Shown here in pieces: positions 1 through 6,499 of a stretch of 15,207 nt of DNA. Source of the stretch: Yinghuangia elevatio (lineage in GTDB: Bacteria; Actinomycetota; Actinomycetes; Streptomycetales; Streptomycetaceae); the NCBI RefSeq assembly GCF_040649515.1, contig NZ_JBEZFP010000190.1:1-15207 (forward strand), written 5' to 3'. How positions within the stretch are numbered: the stretch's first letter is position 1; every line of letters begins with the position of its first letter. Both the position numbers and the translations under genes were made by a program. The notes under the pieces are model-generated. The model saw only the letters and a program-made list of their open reading frames with translations, was not told the DNA's origin and ran no database searches.

Positions 1-14
1 GCGGCCGTAGCACC

Positions 15-57
15 CATTTTCGTGACTGCGCTCGTTCCTCGCTCCGTCACGAAAATG
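15..57. repeat. Perfect 12-bp inverted repeat (hairpin 1)
   Basis: Arms 15-26 (cattttcgtgac) and 46-57 are perfect reverse complements around a 19-nt pyrimidine-rich loop containing ctcgttcctcgctc. Outside a 2-nt bulge, gcac can extend the stem. The AT-rich part of the stem stands out in this GC-rich sequence. A terminator or structured-RNA role is inferred. Confidence 0.7.
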
Positions 58-72
58 TGCACTCCGACCGCT

Positions 73-121
73 GACTTTCCTTCACCTCCACTCGCTTCGC
101 TCCCTCCGGCGCAGGAAAGTC
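73..121. repeat. Perfect 9-bp inverted repeat (hairpin 2)
   Basis: Arms 73-81 (gactttcct) and 113-121 (aggaaagtc) enclose a 31-nt loop. The loop contains ctcgcttcgctc at 91-102, a 12-mer that reads the same backwards on one strand (a mirror repeat). The same 12-mer recurs at 147-158. Confidence 0.65.
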
Positions 122-176
122 TGACTGGCGGCCTCCGGCCGCTCTCCTCGCTTCGCTCGTCGATCACACGGGGTGT
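119..176. repeat. Direct repeat block, copy 1
   Basis: This 58-nt block begins gtctgactggcggcctc and ends gatcacacggggtgt. It recurs at 314-367 with one substitution near its start and a few differences plus a 4-nt shortening in the middle. Inside are a gcggcc/ggccgc stem (128-142) and the mirror 12-mer ctcgcttcgctc (147-158). TGGCGG at 126-131 can pair with CCGCCA at 178-183, making a third hairpin in the series. Confidence 0.7.
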
Positions 177-313
177 ACCGCCACCCACGGGGGTCTGCCG
201 CACGCCGAATGCCTCCTGCTGAGGCTGGCCCCGCTGGGCGTCAGCACGGCGTACGTGAGGCGGCCGCGGGCGTTGTGTAACGGCTGTCACCAGCCGGCCC
301 CCATGTACTCCCC

Positions 314-367
314 GTCTGACTGGCGGCCTCTGGCCGCTCTGCTTTGCTCGTCGATCACACGGGGTGT
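314..367. repeat. Direct repeat block, copy 2
   Basis: This is the second, 54-nt copy of the block at 119-176. The flanks (gtctgactggcggcct, ctcgtcgatcacacgg) are conserved and the middle is changed (ctgctttgctc in place of ctcctcgcttcgctc). It ends 25 nt before the stop codon of the minus-strand hydratase/isomerase gene, so it would lie in that gene's 3' untranslated region. Confidence 0.7.
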
Positions 368-392
368 GCCGCGGCGTGGGGCGGGATTGGGG

Positions 393-1181
393 TTACTTGC
401 CGGTGTAGGTGGGCTTTTGCTTGGTGAGGAAGGCGTCTACGGCGATGCGGTGGTCGGCGGCGCTGCCGGCGCGGAGTTGGAGTTCGTCCTCCTTGGCCAG
501 GGAGTCGACGATGTTGTGGTCGGCGGCGTAGGCCAGGGACTCCTTGATGGCGCCGTAGGCGACGGTGGGGCCCGCGGCCAGGCGGAGGGCGAGGGCGGCG
601 GCTTCGGAGGCCACCTCGTCGGCGGGTACGACCTTGGTGGCCAGGCCCAGTTCGAGGGCGCGGGGGGCCTTGATCATTTCCGGGAACATCAGCAGTTCGG
701 TGGCCCGGGCGTGGCCGACCAGGCGCGGGAGGGTCCACGACGCGCCCGAGTCCGCGGTCAGTGCGACGCCCGCGAAGGCGGTGTTGAAGCCCGCGGTGTC
801 GGCCACGATGCGGAAGTCGCAGGCGAACGCGATGGCCGCGCCGGCGCCCGCGGCGACGCCGTTGACCGCGGCGACGACCGGCTTCCGCATCGTCGCGATC
901 GCGGTGACGAGCGGGTTGTAGTGGTCCTTGACGGTCGCGAACGTGACCTCGGGGCTGACCTCCAGCAGTTCGATGTGCTGCTTGAGGTCCTGGCCGACGC
1001 AGAACGCCCGGCCGGTGCCCGTCAGAACCACCGCACGGACCGCGTCGTCGTCCGCCGCCCGCAGGACCGCGTCGCGCAGGGCGACCTTCGTGTCTGTGTC
1101 GAGCGCGTTCATCGCGTCGGCCCGGTTGAGGGTGATCGTCGCGACGCCGTCGGCGAGGTCGTAGAGAACGTTGTCGGCCAC
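393..1181 (-). CDS. Enoyl-CoA hydratase/isomerase family protein (PaaG-like)
   Basis: A 262-residue crotonase-fold protein of normal family length, acting on acyl-CoA thioesters in the cytoplasm. Family marks are TLNRADAMNALD (residues 17-28), the oxyanion-hole segment GTGRAFCVGQDL (55-66) and AVNGVAAGAGAAIAFACD (105-122). The two glutamates of true hydratases appear to be absent: the first position reads Ala in GAGAAIAFACD, and the second lies in an AFAGVAL segment. Asp144 in LTADSGASW lines up with the catalytic Asp of PaaG-type isomerases. The call is therefore isomerase-like rather than a proven hydratase. I chose GTG at 1181 because GGGAGA lies 7 nt upstream and the preceding residues do not resemble the family; an upstream ATG at 1256 would add 25 residues. 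The substrate cannot be told from the sequence. Confidence 0.9.
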   Translation of the reverse strand: MADNVLYDLADGVATITLNRADAMNALDTDTKVALRDAVLRAADDDAVRAVVLTGTGRAFCVGQDLKQHIELLEVSPEVTFATVKDHYNPLVTAIATMRKPVVAAVNGVAAGAGAAIAFACDFRIVADTAGFNTAFAGVALTADSGASWTLPRLVGHARATELLMFPEMIKAPRALELGLATKVVPADEVASEAAALALRLAAGPTVAYGAIKESLAYAADHNIVDSLAKEDELQLRAGSAADHRIAVDAFLTKQKPTYTGK

Positions 1182-1503
1182 GATGGGTCTCCCGTCGATG
1201 TGAGGGCACTGGCGGATGTGCGCGCCTCCGAACGGACTCAGCATGCCGGACGGCATTTCCCGCTTCGCCGCGACCCCGCCCGTCCGGCCGCACGGCGTAC
1301 GTGTCGGCGCAGGTCGGGGCGCATGTGGCGGACCGGACGGATCGGGCCGCGAATCCGGCCCCGGATCGGCCCATACGCGGCCGTCCGTGACCGTTGTTGC
1401 TCACCCCGCCGCTGAATGCGGGATAATGGGGCCTGATCAATGCGCTCGAAGACCGGTGGCCGGGTGAGCACCGGTGTGTCGATATGCAGGAAGGGGAACG
1501 AGC
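1182..1503. other. Divergent intergenic region
   Basis: This gap of 322 nt separates the minus-strand hydratase/isomerase gene from the plus-strand DUF3117 gene and should hold promoters for both. A structured stretch at 1334-1387 has cggacgg (1334-1340) facing ccgtccg (1381-1387). Inside it, gatc-gggcc (1340-1348) can pair with ggccc-cg-gatc (1357-1367). A sigma-70-like promoter for the DUF3117 gene is proposed at 1397-1427. No small gene with a credible ribosome site was seen. Confidence 0.5.
1397..1427 (+). promoter_or_regulatory. Possible sigma-70-type promoter for the DUF3117 gene
   Basis: GATAAT at 1422-1427 matches the TATAAT -10 box at five of six positions, which is unusual in such GC-rich DNA. 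TTGCTC (1397-1402) lies 19 nt upstream as a weak -35 box. Transcription would begin near 1434, leaving a leader of about 70 nt before the ATG at 1504. Confidence 0.45.
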
Positions 1504-1683
1504 ATGGCGGCCATGAAGCCGCGGACGGGCGACGGCCCGCTCGAGGTGACCAAGGAAGGGCGGGGTATCGTCATGCGCGTTCCGCTCGAGGGCGGGGGGC
1601 GGCTTGTTGTCGAGCTGACGCCCGACGAGGCGGGCGCGCTCAGCGAAGCGCTGGCGAACGCCACGGGTGCCAAGACCTCCTGA
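1504..1683 (+). CDS. DUF3117 domain-containing protein
   Basis: A 59-residue protein starting MAAMKPRTGDGPLEV and continuing with a short beta-rich core (GRGIVMRVPLEGGGRLVVEL), then a helix (TPDEAGALSEALANA). I recognise it as the small, highly conserved actinobacterial DUF3117 family, whose function is not known to me. The ATG at 1504 is preceded by AAGGGGAA (1491-1498) at good spacing; an upstream in-frame ATG at 1474 has no such site. It has no signal peptide or membrane segment, so it should be cytoplasmic. It is probably transcribed alone: its promoter region is divergent and it ends facing a minus-strand gene across a long inverted repeat. Confidence 0.9.
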   Translation: MAAMKPRTGDGPLEVTKEGRGIVMRVPLEGGGRLVVELTPDEAGALSEALANATGAKTS

Positions 1684-1737
1684 GGAGGTCCTGACCCACC
1701 CGGTGCCTGCCACCCTCGACCGAGTCGCGGTGAGCAG

Positions 1738-1817
1738 CGGCCCCGGCCGGTATGTGTTCAGGGAGTTCCCGATCGGAGGATCGGGACAAATCCGTGAGAA
1801 CGTACCGGCCGGGGCCG
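1738..1817. terminator. Long nested inverted repeat between convergent genes
   Basis: Perfect 15-nt arms lie at 1738-1752 (cggccccggccggta) and 1803-1817. Pairing continues inward to 1755/1800 with one G-U pair, then after a mismatch through 1757-1760/1795-1798. Inside sits a second hairpin, CCCGATC (1768-1774) and GATCGGG (1779-1785), with loop GGAG. There is no T-run. Its place between the DUF3117 gene and the methyltransferase gene suggests a bidirectional terminator, but the stem is longer and more elaborate than one needs. Confidence 0.6.
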
Positions 1818-1874
1818 TCGCATGCCCGGATACCGGCGAACCGTCCGGCTGGATGCGGGAGTTCGGGTGTCGGC

Positions 1875-2510
1875 TCAGCCGCGGAGCACCGCGCAGAGCA
1901 GGCCGTCGCCGACCGGGAGCAGCGTGGGGACCAGCGCCTCGTGCTCGCGTACGGTCCGCAGCACCTCGCGGACCGCGGTGGTCTCGGGGTCCCGGTGCGT
2001 GGGGTCCGGTACGCGGTCGTGCCAGAGCGCGTTGTCGAAGCACACGACGCCGCCGGGCCGCAGCAGGCGCAGCGCCTCGGCCAGGTAGTCGGGGTACTCC
2101 GTCTTGTCGCCGTCGCAGAACACCAGGTCGTAGCCGTGGTCGGCGAGGCGCGGCAGCACCTCCAGCGCGCGTCCGGGGATGAAGCGGGCGCGGCCGCCGG
2201 AGAACCCGGCCTCCGCGTACGTCTCCTTGGCGACGCGCTGGTTGTCCGGGTCGAGGTCGACGGTCGTCAGCACGCCGTCCGGGCGCATCCCGCGCAGCAG
2301 ATACACCCCCGACACGCCGGTGCCGGTTCCGATTTCCGCGACCGCGCGGGCATCGGTCGCGGCGGCGAGGAAGCACAGCGCCGATCCGCCGCCGGGGCTG
2401 ATGGGCACGACGCCGGCCTCCCGGGCGCGGTGGCGGGCCTGCACGAGGACGGTGTCCTCGCCGGCGTACGCCTCCGCGAAATCCCGGCCGGCCTGGCGGT
2501 TGCTGGAGAT
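1875..2510 (-). CDS. SAM-dependent O-methyltransferase (PF01596-like), unusual start
   Basis: The conserved part is 211 residues, typical of small cation-dependent O-methyltransferases. AVAEIGTGTGVSG (residues 56-68) is the SAM-binding glycine loop and TTVDLDP (82-88) carries the ribose-binding acid. FCDGDKTEYPDYL (131-143) and FDNALWHDRV (158-167) hold the metal ligands expected in the family (Asp133 or Asp135, Asp159, Asn160). It lies divergent from the sigma gene, as Rv1220c does beside M. tuberculosis sigE (from memory). The frame has no ATG, GTG or TTG where the protein should begin: the nearest are an ATG at 2807, far upstream, and a GTG at 2444, inside the conserved N-terminus. GAGGAGG (2522-2516) sits 5 nt before an ATC at 2510, so I set the start there as the most likely site. 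The methyl acceptor is unknown. Confidence 0.82.
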   Translation of the reverse strand: MSSNRQAGRDFAEAYAGEDTVLVQARHRAREAGVVPISPGGGSALCFLAAATDARAVAEIGTGTGVSGVYLLRGMRPDGVLTTVDLDPDNQRVAKETYAEAGFSGGRARFIPGRALEVLPRLADHGYDLVFCDGDKTEYPDYLAEALRLLRPGGVVCFDNALWHDRVPDPTHRDPETTAVREVLRTVREHEALVPTLLPVGDGLLCAVLRG

Positions 2511-2642
2511 GGCTTCCTCCTCGCGTCGGGCCGCCCGGGGACAGGGCGGCCTTTTGGCGCAAGAGTAATGGAGTGCCCCGTACGCCAGCGTGGGGTACGC
2601 CCACGCGTCGTGCCAGGTCGGGGCGGGTGCGCGAGGAGTACA

Positions 2643-2670
2643 GACGCGACACGGCGGTTGCCCGGTTCCC
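2643..2670 (-). promoter_or_regulatory. Possible ECF-sigma promoter for the methyltransferase
   Basis: On the minus strand GGGAACC (2670-2664) is followed after 17 nt by CGTC (2646-2643). This fits the GGAAC / CGT pattern of extracytoplasmic-function sigma promoters. The same heptamer occurs facing the other way at 2709-2715 before the sigma gene. The transcript would start near 2636, giving a leader of about 125 nt. The -10 is CGTC rather than CGTT, so confidence is moderate. Confidence 0.5.
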
Positions 2671-2708
2671 GGCCGCCGCGAAATGTGCCCGGCCGGGGAC
2701 AGCGTGTC

Positions 2709-2735
2709 GGGAACCCCGGGCGCGGTCGGCTCGTT
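2709..2735 (+). promoter_or_regulatory. Probable autoregulatory ECF-sigma promoter of the sigma operon
   Basis: GGGAACC (2709-2715), a 16-nt spacer and CGTT (2732-2735) closely match the consensus used by SigE-type ECF sigma factors. Transcription would start near 2743 and leave a leader of about 130 nt before the GTG at 2872. This suggests that the sigma factor activates its own operon, which is common in the group; direct evidence is lacking. Confidence 0.62.
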
Positions 2736-2871
2736 GGCCTCTTTGGAACAGGCAAACAGAACAGAAGCACAGCAGGTTCGCGGTGCCGGTGCGGTGCCCA
2801 GAGGCACTTATCCGGGCTTAACAGGCAGGTTGTCTATGGTGGTTGCGCTACTCGAAAGAGGAGGTGTGGCA

Positions 2872-3615
2872 GTGGACGACCACCGCGGGGATCAGACCGT
2901 TCCTCGCCGTGGTGCGCCGATGCCAAATCACGTGGCCGAAGCCGCAAACGCAACCACCGATCATGCCCCCGCTCCCGCCGGTACCGCGGCGGCGTCGGGG
3001 GACTTTGCGCAGACCGCATCCGTGGAGGGCACGACCGCCCGTCCCGGGGCCGACGCGTGGACCCCGCCGTCGTGGGAGGACATCGTCCGCACCCACTCGG
3101 CGAGGGTGTACCGACTCGCCTATCGCCTGAGCGGCAACCCGCACGACGCGGACGACATCACGCAAGAGGTGTTCGTCCGGGTCTTCCGTTCGCTGTCGAG
3201 CTACACGCCCGGCACGTTCGAGGGCTGGTTGCACCGGATCACCACGAACCTGTTCCTCGATATGGTGCGCCGTCGCCAGCGCATCCGGTTCGAGGGTCTC
3301 GCCGACGACGCCGCCGAGCGGCTCCCCGGACGCGAGCTCTCCCCGGCACAGGCGTACGACGACGCCCACTTCGACGCGGACATCCAGCAGGCGCTCGACG
3401 CGCTCGCCCCGGAGTTCCGCGCCGCGGTCGTACTGTGCGATATCGAGGGCCTGTCGTACGAGGAGATCGCCACCACGCTCGGTGTGAAACTCGGGACCGT
3501 TCGGAGCCGCATTCATCGCGGCAGGTCCCAGCTCCGGGCGGCGCTGCGGCACCGTGCCCCCCGGACCCCCGCTGACCGCGAGGAAATCCCGGGGTGTGCG
3601 TCGGTGCAGAGATGA
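2872..3615 (+). CDS. ECF RNA polymerase sigma factor, SigE-type
   Basis: A 247-residue group 4 sigma factor that would direct RNA polymerase to stress promoters. A low-complexity Ala/Thr/Pro N-terminus (1-62) precedes region 2 (about 66-140: WEDIVRTHSARVYRLAYRL, DADDITQEVFVRVFRSL, FEGWLHRITTNLFLDMVRR). Region 4 (about 170-225) has the helix-turn-helix LSYEEIATTLGVKLGTVRSR. There is no extra C-terminal domain. The GTG at 2872 is preferred because AGGAGG (2859-2864) lies 7 nt upstream. A GTG at 2866 is too close to that site, and an in-frame ATG at 2836 has no good site. The anti-sigma gene follows after 36 nt, and the neighbours HtrA and TatB match the mycobacterial sigE locus. It is not the Streptomyces cell-wall factor also called SigE, so the symbol follows mycobacterial usage. 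Confidence 0.93.
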   Translation: MDDHRGDQTVPRRGAPMPNHVAEAANATTDHAPAPAGTAAASGDFAQTASVEGTTARPGADAWTPPSWEDIVRTHSARVYRLAYRLSGNPHDADDITQEVFVRVFRSLSSYTPGTFEGWLHRITTNLFLDMVRRRQRIRFEGLADDAAERLPGRELSPAQAYDDAHFDADIQQALDALAPEFRAAVVLCDIEGLSYEEIATTLGVKLGTVRSRIHRGRSQLRAALRHRAPRTPADREEIPGCASVQR

Positions 3616-3651
3616 GGGCACCGTGATCGTTGGTTCGAACGTCGGGACGGT

Positions 3652-4341
3652 ATGTCCGGCTGCGGGAGCAGGCCGGTGAACCACCCCGAGGACAAGCTCG
3701 CGGCCTATGTGGACGGCGAGCTGGGGCACGACGCCAGGGAAAAGGTCCTGGCGCATTTGGCGCAGTGCGCCGACTGCCGCGCCGAGGCGGAGGAGCAGCG
3801 GCGCGTCAAGGCCCTGCTCGCCCGCAGTTCCCAGCCCGGGCCGTCGGCGGACCTGATGGCCCGCCTGCTCGCGATGGGCGAGGGCGGGTTCGGCGGCCCC
3901 GCGGAGCCGGCGCACGACGAGGACGAGCTGATCCCGCCGCCGCCGCGTATCAGGGGGTCGGTTCAGCCCTTGAGCCGCAAGCCCGGTGCCGCACGCCCGC
4001 GCGGCGGTACGGGCCCTCGGGGCGGACGCCCCAACTCCGCCCCTTCTCGCGTGCGTCCCCCGGTCGGCAGACGCCGCCTCACCTTCGCCGCCGCCGGCGC
4101 GTTCTCGATGATGGCCATGGCGCTGAGCAGCGCGGTCATCGCGCAGGGACCGGCCGCCGGTTCGTCCGGACGTCCCGCCGCGCCCATCGTCGAGCGCAAC
4201 CTTGTGGAGCAGGCCGGCACGGTGGGCGTCGCACCCACCGGCGGCACCTCGACGGCGGTGCCCGCGACGCTGGCCGCTTCGGCGGGCAGGCCGCTGTCGG
4301 TGTCGGTGACCTCGTCGGCCGTGGTGTCGGACCGAAACTGA
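3652..4341 (+). CDS. Zinc-type (ZAS) anti-sigma factor, membrane-anchored
   Basis: A 229-residue protein that should bind and hold the adjacent sigma factor at the membrane. The N-terminal domain has DKLAAYVDGELGHDAREK and then HLAQCADC: His35, Cys39 and Cys42 form the HxxxCxxC motif of zinc-containing anti-sigma factors. A charged, Pro/Arg/Gly-rich linker (about 78-140) leads to one membrane segment (about 143-164, LTFAAAGAFSMMAMALSSAV). A Ser/Thr/Ala-rich tail of about 65 residues lies outside. The ATG at 3652 has a modest GGGA upstream; a GTG at 3676 would remove eight residues without touching the motif. The metal motif suggests redox or zinc sensing. The membrane anchor and the protease gene downstream would also allow regulated proteolysis, but neither is shown by the sequence. 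Confidence 0.88.
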   Translation: MSGCGSRPVNHPEDKLAAYVDGELGHDAREKVLAHLAQCADCRAEAEEQRRVKALLARSSQPGPSADLMARLLAMGEGGFGGPAEPAHDEDELIPPPPRIRGSVQPLSRKPGAARPRGGTGPRGGRPNSAPSRVRPPVGRRRLTFAAAGAFSMMAMALSSAVIAQGPAAGSSGRPAAPIVERNLVEQAGTVGVAPTGGTSTAVPATLAASAGRPLSVSVTSSAVVSDRN

Positions 4342-4380
4342 GCCAGGCGTACCCCGCCGGCGTGCTTTGCCGCGTACCTT

Positions 4381-4404
4381 GAGCGCTCGTACGGCCGAGC
4401 GCTC
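4381..4404. terminator. 9-bp perfect hairpin after the anti-sigma gene
   Basis: gagcgctcg (4381-4389) and cgagcgctc (4396-4404) pair perfectly around the loop tacggc, 39 nt past the anti-sigma stop. Each arm contains the self-complementary octamer gagcgctc, so the site could also be a protein-binding repeat with centres 16 bp apart. There is no T-run. It may limit read-through from the sigma/anti-sigma pair into the protease gene. Confidence 0.5.
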
Positions 4405-4597
4405 GCCGACGTGTCCGCGCTCGGCACGGGTGGGTGTGCCCCGCGGCGGCGGCCGCGGATCCGCTCGTGCCCACAGGGCCGTTCCGGTGGGTCCCGCGCT
4501 GCGCGGTGGCGCGGCACCGGGGAGACTTGCCCGTGACGGGTCCGCCGCCGGCGACCCATGAGGAACGGCGCGGCAGAGCCGCCACGGAGGGTTCTGG

Positions 4598-6259
4598 ATG
4601 AGCGACGAGCCGGGTGACGTCGTCGGGCACGGTGACGGACACGGTGACGCGGACCGGCGGCGTGCGCCCGGAGAGGGCTGGGACGCCGAGGAGCTGCGGG
4701 CCCGTTCGTCCGGTCGGGAGCCGGAGGACGACGCCGACACGGGCACCGGTGCGGACGCGGGCGCCGAGGGCCCTGCGCGCAAGGCACACGAGACGTTCCA
4801 GGACAGGGCGGACGAGCCCGCCGCCTTCGGCGCGCCCCCCGTGCGTCCGGCGCCGTCCCCCGCACTGCCCGCGCCCCCGGCGGCACCGCCGGCGCCCGCC
4901 TGGGGCTTCCCGCATCCGGCCGGGCAGCCGACGCTGCCGCCCAACGCGGGTACCCCGCATGTCCATCCCGCGGCCCAGGGCGGCACGCCCTGGCAGGCCC
5001 ACGGGCACGGTCAGCCGTTCGGGTTCGGCTGGACGTACGACGCCGACACGGGGCCCGGCGGCCTGCCGTACGGCGACGCGGCCGGCTACGGGGCGGCGCC
5101 CCCCGGGTACCCGCCGAACGCCGCGTACGCCTTCCCGGTCGAGGAGCCGCGCGAGCCCGTCAAGTGGACGTGGCGCATCGGGGTGGGACTCGCCTGCATC
5201 GCCCTTGCGGCCGGCGCCCTCGGCGGGGCCGTCGGCGTCTGGGTCGGGGACCGCGACGAGCGGGGCGTCACGCTGCGCCAGCCGGCGTCGTCGGGCCCCG
5301 AACGGCCGCGCGACACGGTGGCCGGACTCGCCGCGACGACGCTGCCCGGCGTGGTGTACATCCACGCGTCACGCGCTGGCGAACAGGCGAGCGGCACGGG
5401 CTTCGTGCTGGACGGCAACGGCTACATCCTGACCAACAACCACGTCGTCTCGGGGGCCGCGAACGGCGGCCGGATCACCGTCGTCTTCAACGGCGGCGAG
5501 CAGGCCGACGCGCGCATCGTGGGCCGCGACACCGGCTACGACCTCGCGGTGATCCGGGTCGACAACGTCCGGGGCCTGGTGCCGCTGACGCTCGGCAACT
5601 CCGACTCGGTGCAGGTGGGCGACCCGGTCATCGCGATCGGCGCGCCGTACAACCTGGAAGGCACGGTCACGTCGGGCATCATCAGCGCGAAGGACCGCGC
5701 GGTGAGCGCCGGCGGCTCGGGCGACGACGTGTCGTACATCAGCGCGTTGCAGACGGACGCGCCGATCAACCCCGGCAATTCCGGCGGCCCGCTGATCGAC
5801 GCGGCCGGCCGGGTGATCGGCGTCAACTCGGCGATCCGGTCCGCGGGCGACGAGGAGAACCCGTTCGGCGGCGAGGTGGCGGCCGGCAGCATCGGCCTCG
5901 GCTTCGCGATCCCGATCAACCAGGCCAAGCGGGTGGCCCAGCAGCTGATCGACAACGGCAAGGCCGTGCACCCGGTGATCGGCGTCACGCTCGACATGCA
6001 CTACGAGGGCGAGGGCGCCCGGATCTCCGACCAGGACCTCAAGGGCCAGCCGCCGGTACGCCCCGGCGGGCCCGCCGCCCGTGCCGGGCTCCAGCCCGGG
6101 GACATCGTCACCGCAGTCGACGGCAAGCGGGTCGCCGAGGCGAACGAGCTGATCGTCCTGGTGCGCAGCAAGTCGCCGGGCGACACGGTGACGCTGACCG
6201 TCAAGCGCGGGGACGCGGAACTGAGCCTGCCGATAAAGCTGGACGGCGAGAGCGGCTGA
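4598..6259 (+). CDS. Membrane-anchored HtrA/DegP-type serine protease with PDZ domain
   Basis: A 553-residue envelope quality-control protease. The ATG at 4598 follows GGAGG at good spacing. About 190 N-terminal residues are acidic, then Pro/Ala/Gly/His-rich, and predicted to be disordered in the cytoplasm. One membrane segment (about 192-216, WRIGVGLACIALAAGALGG) follows. The trypsin-like domain (about 240-455) has a complete triad: His282 in TNNHVVSG, Asp315 in GYDLAVIRV and Ser395 in GNSGGPL. One PDZ domain (about 458-548, GPAARAGLQPGDIVTAVDGK) closes the protein. The catalytic part should face outside the membrane. It lies 256 nt after the anti-sigma gene with a hairpin between, so it may have its own promoter, though I found no clear one. 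The gene symbol is given at family level. Confidence 0.93.
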   Translation: MSDEPGDVVGHGDGHGDADRRRAPGEGWDAEELRARSSGREPEDDADTGTGADAGAEGPARKAHETFQDRADEPAAFGAPPVRPAPSPALPAPPAAPPAPAWGFPHPAGQPTLPPNAGTPHVHPAAQGGTPWQAHGHGQPFGFGWTYDADTGPGGLPYGDAAGYGAAPPGYPPNAAYAFPVEEPREPVKWTWRIGVGLACIALAAGALGGAVGVWVGDRDERGVTLRQPASSGPERPRDTVAGLAATTLPGVVYIHASRAGEQASGTGFVLDGNGYILTNNHVVSGAANGGRITVVFNGGEQADARIVGRDTGYDLAVIRVDNVRGLVPLTLGNSDSVQVGDPVIAIGAPYNLEGTVTSGIISAKDRAVSAGGSGDDVSYISALQTDAPINPGNSGGPLIDAAGRVIGVNSAIRSAGDEENPFGGEVAAGSIGLGFAIPINQAKRVAQQLIDNGKAVHPVIGVTLDMHYEGEGARISDQDLKGQPPVRPGGPAARAGLQPGDIVTAVDGKRVAEANELIVLVRSKSPGDTVTLTVKRGDAELSLPIKLDGESG

Positions 6260-6440
6260 GCCGGGGCGGGACGCGGTCGGCCGCGGCAGGAGGCGACAGG
6301 TGGAGGTCAGCCGGGCCCGGGTGACCTCGCCGTGTCGGGTACATGACCGGCCGATCACATCTGCGGGACAAAGTAATGCCAAAAGGTACGTATCGGTCGG
6401 GACTTCGCAAGAGGCAGTGCCGCTCCGCGGCCCCGGCGGT

Positions 6441-6446
6441 TACTGT
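6441..6446 (+). promoter_or_regulatory. Weak -10-like element upstream of tatB
   Basis: TACTGT fits the TAnnnT -10 pattern 53 nt before the tatB GTG, but no good -35 hexamer precedes it. The 240-nt protease-tatB gap also contains an unusually AT-richer patch around 6345-6400. No strong hairpin or ECF-type promoter was seen in the gap. Confidence 0.25.
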
Positions 6447-6499
6447 TGTCGAGGTCCGGTCGGCCGATCGGCCCTTGCCGCGTAGCTCGTGGAGTCCAG

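Larger units (their letters stand above)
1..392. other. Gene-free region with hairpins and repeats
   Basis: No convincing gene lies here. The short open frames are rich in Pro, Arg and Ser, lack ribosome sites and overlap inverted repeats. The stretch follows the stop codon of the minus-strand hydratase/isomerase gene. It holds inverted repeats at 15-57, 73-121 and 126-183, a small stem at 281-296, and a block of about 55 nt present twice (119-176 and 314-367). It may be a 3' untranslated or terminator region, or a decayed non-coding repeat element; the sequence does not decide between these. Confidence 0.6.

Noticed and set aside
355..2652. Very long minus-strand open frame (765 codons)
   Set aside because: It is Arg/Pro/Gly-rich without family motifs and is out of frame with both the hydratase/isomerase and methyltransferase genes it spans; long shadow frames are normal at this GC content.
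2836..2871. Upstream ATG start for the sigma gene
   Set aside because: No good ribosome site precedes it, while GTG at 2872 has AGGAGG at 7 nt. Alternative starts remain possible, since mycobacterial SigE is reported to have several.
1752..3575. Long plus-strand open frame across the methyltransferase and sigma genes
   Set aside because: It is antisense to the methyltransferase and out of frame with the sigma gene; low-complexity translation and no ribosome site.
4457..4483. GGATCC-N17-CGTT as an ECF promoter for the protease
   Set aside because: The -35 lacks the GGAAC core, so the match is too weak to list.
2848..4986. Long minus-strand open frame opposite sigma, anti-sigma and protease genes
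   Set aside because: It mirrors the third-codon-position GC bias of real plus-strand genes and has no recognisable domain.
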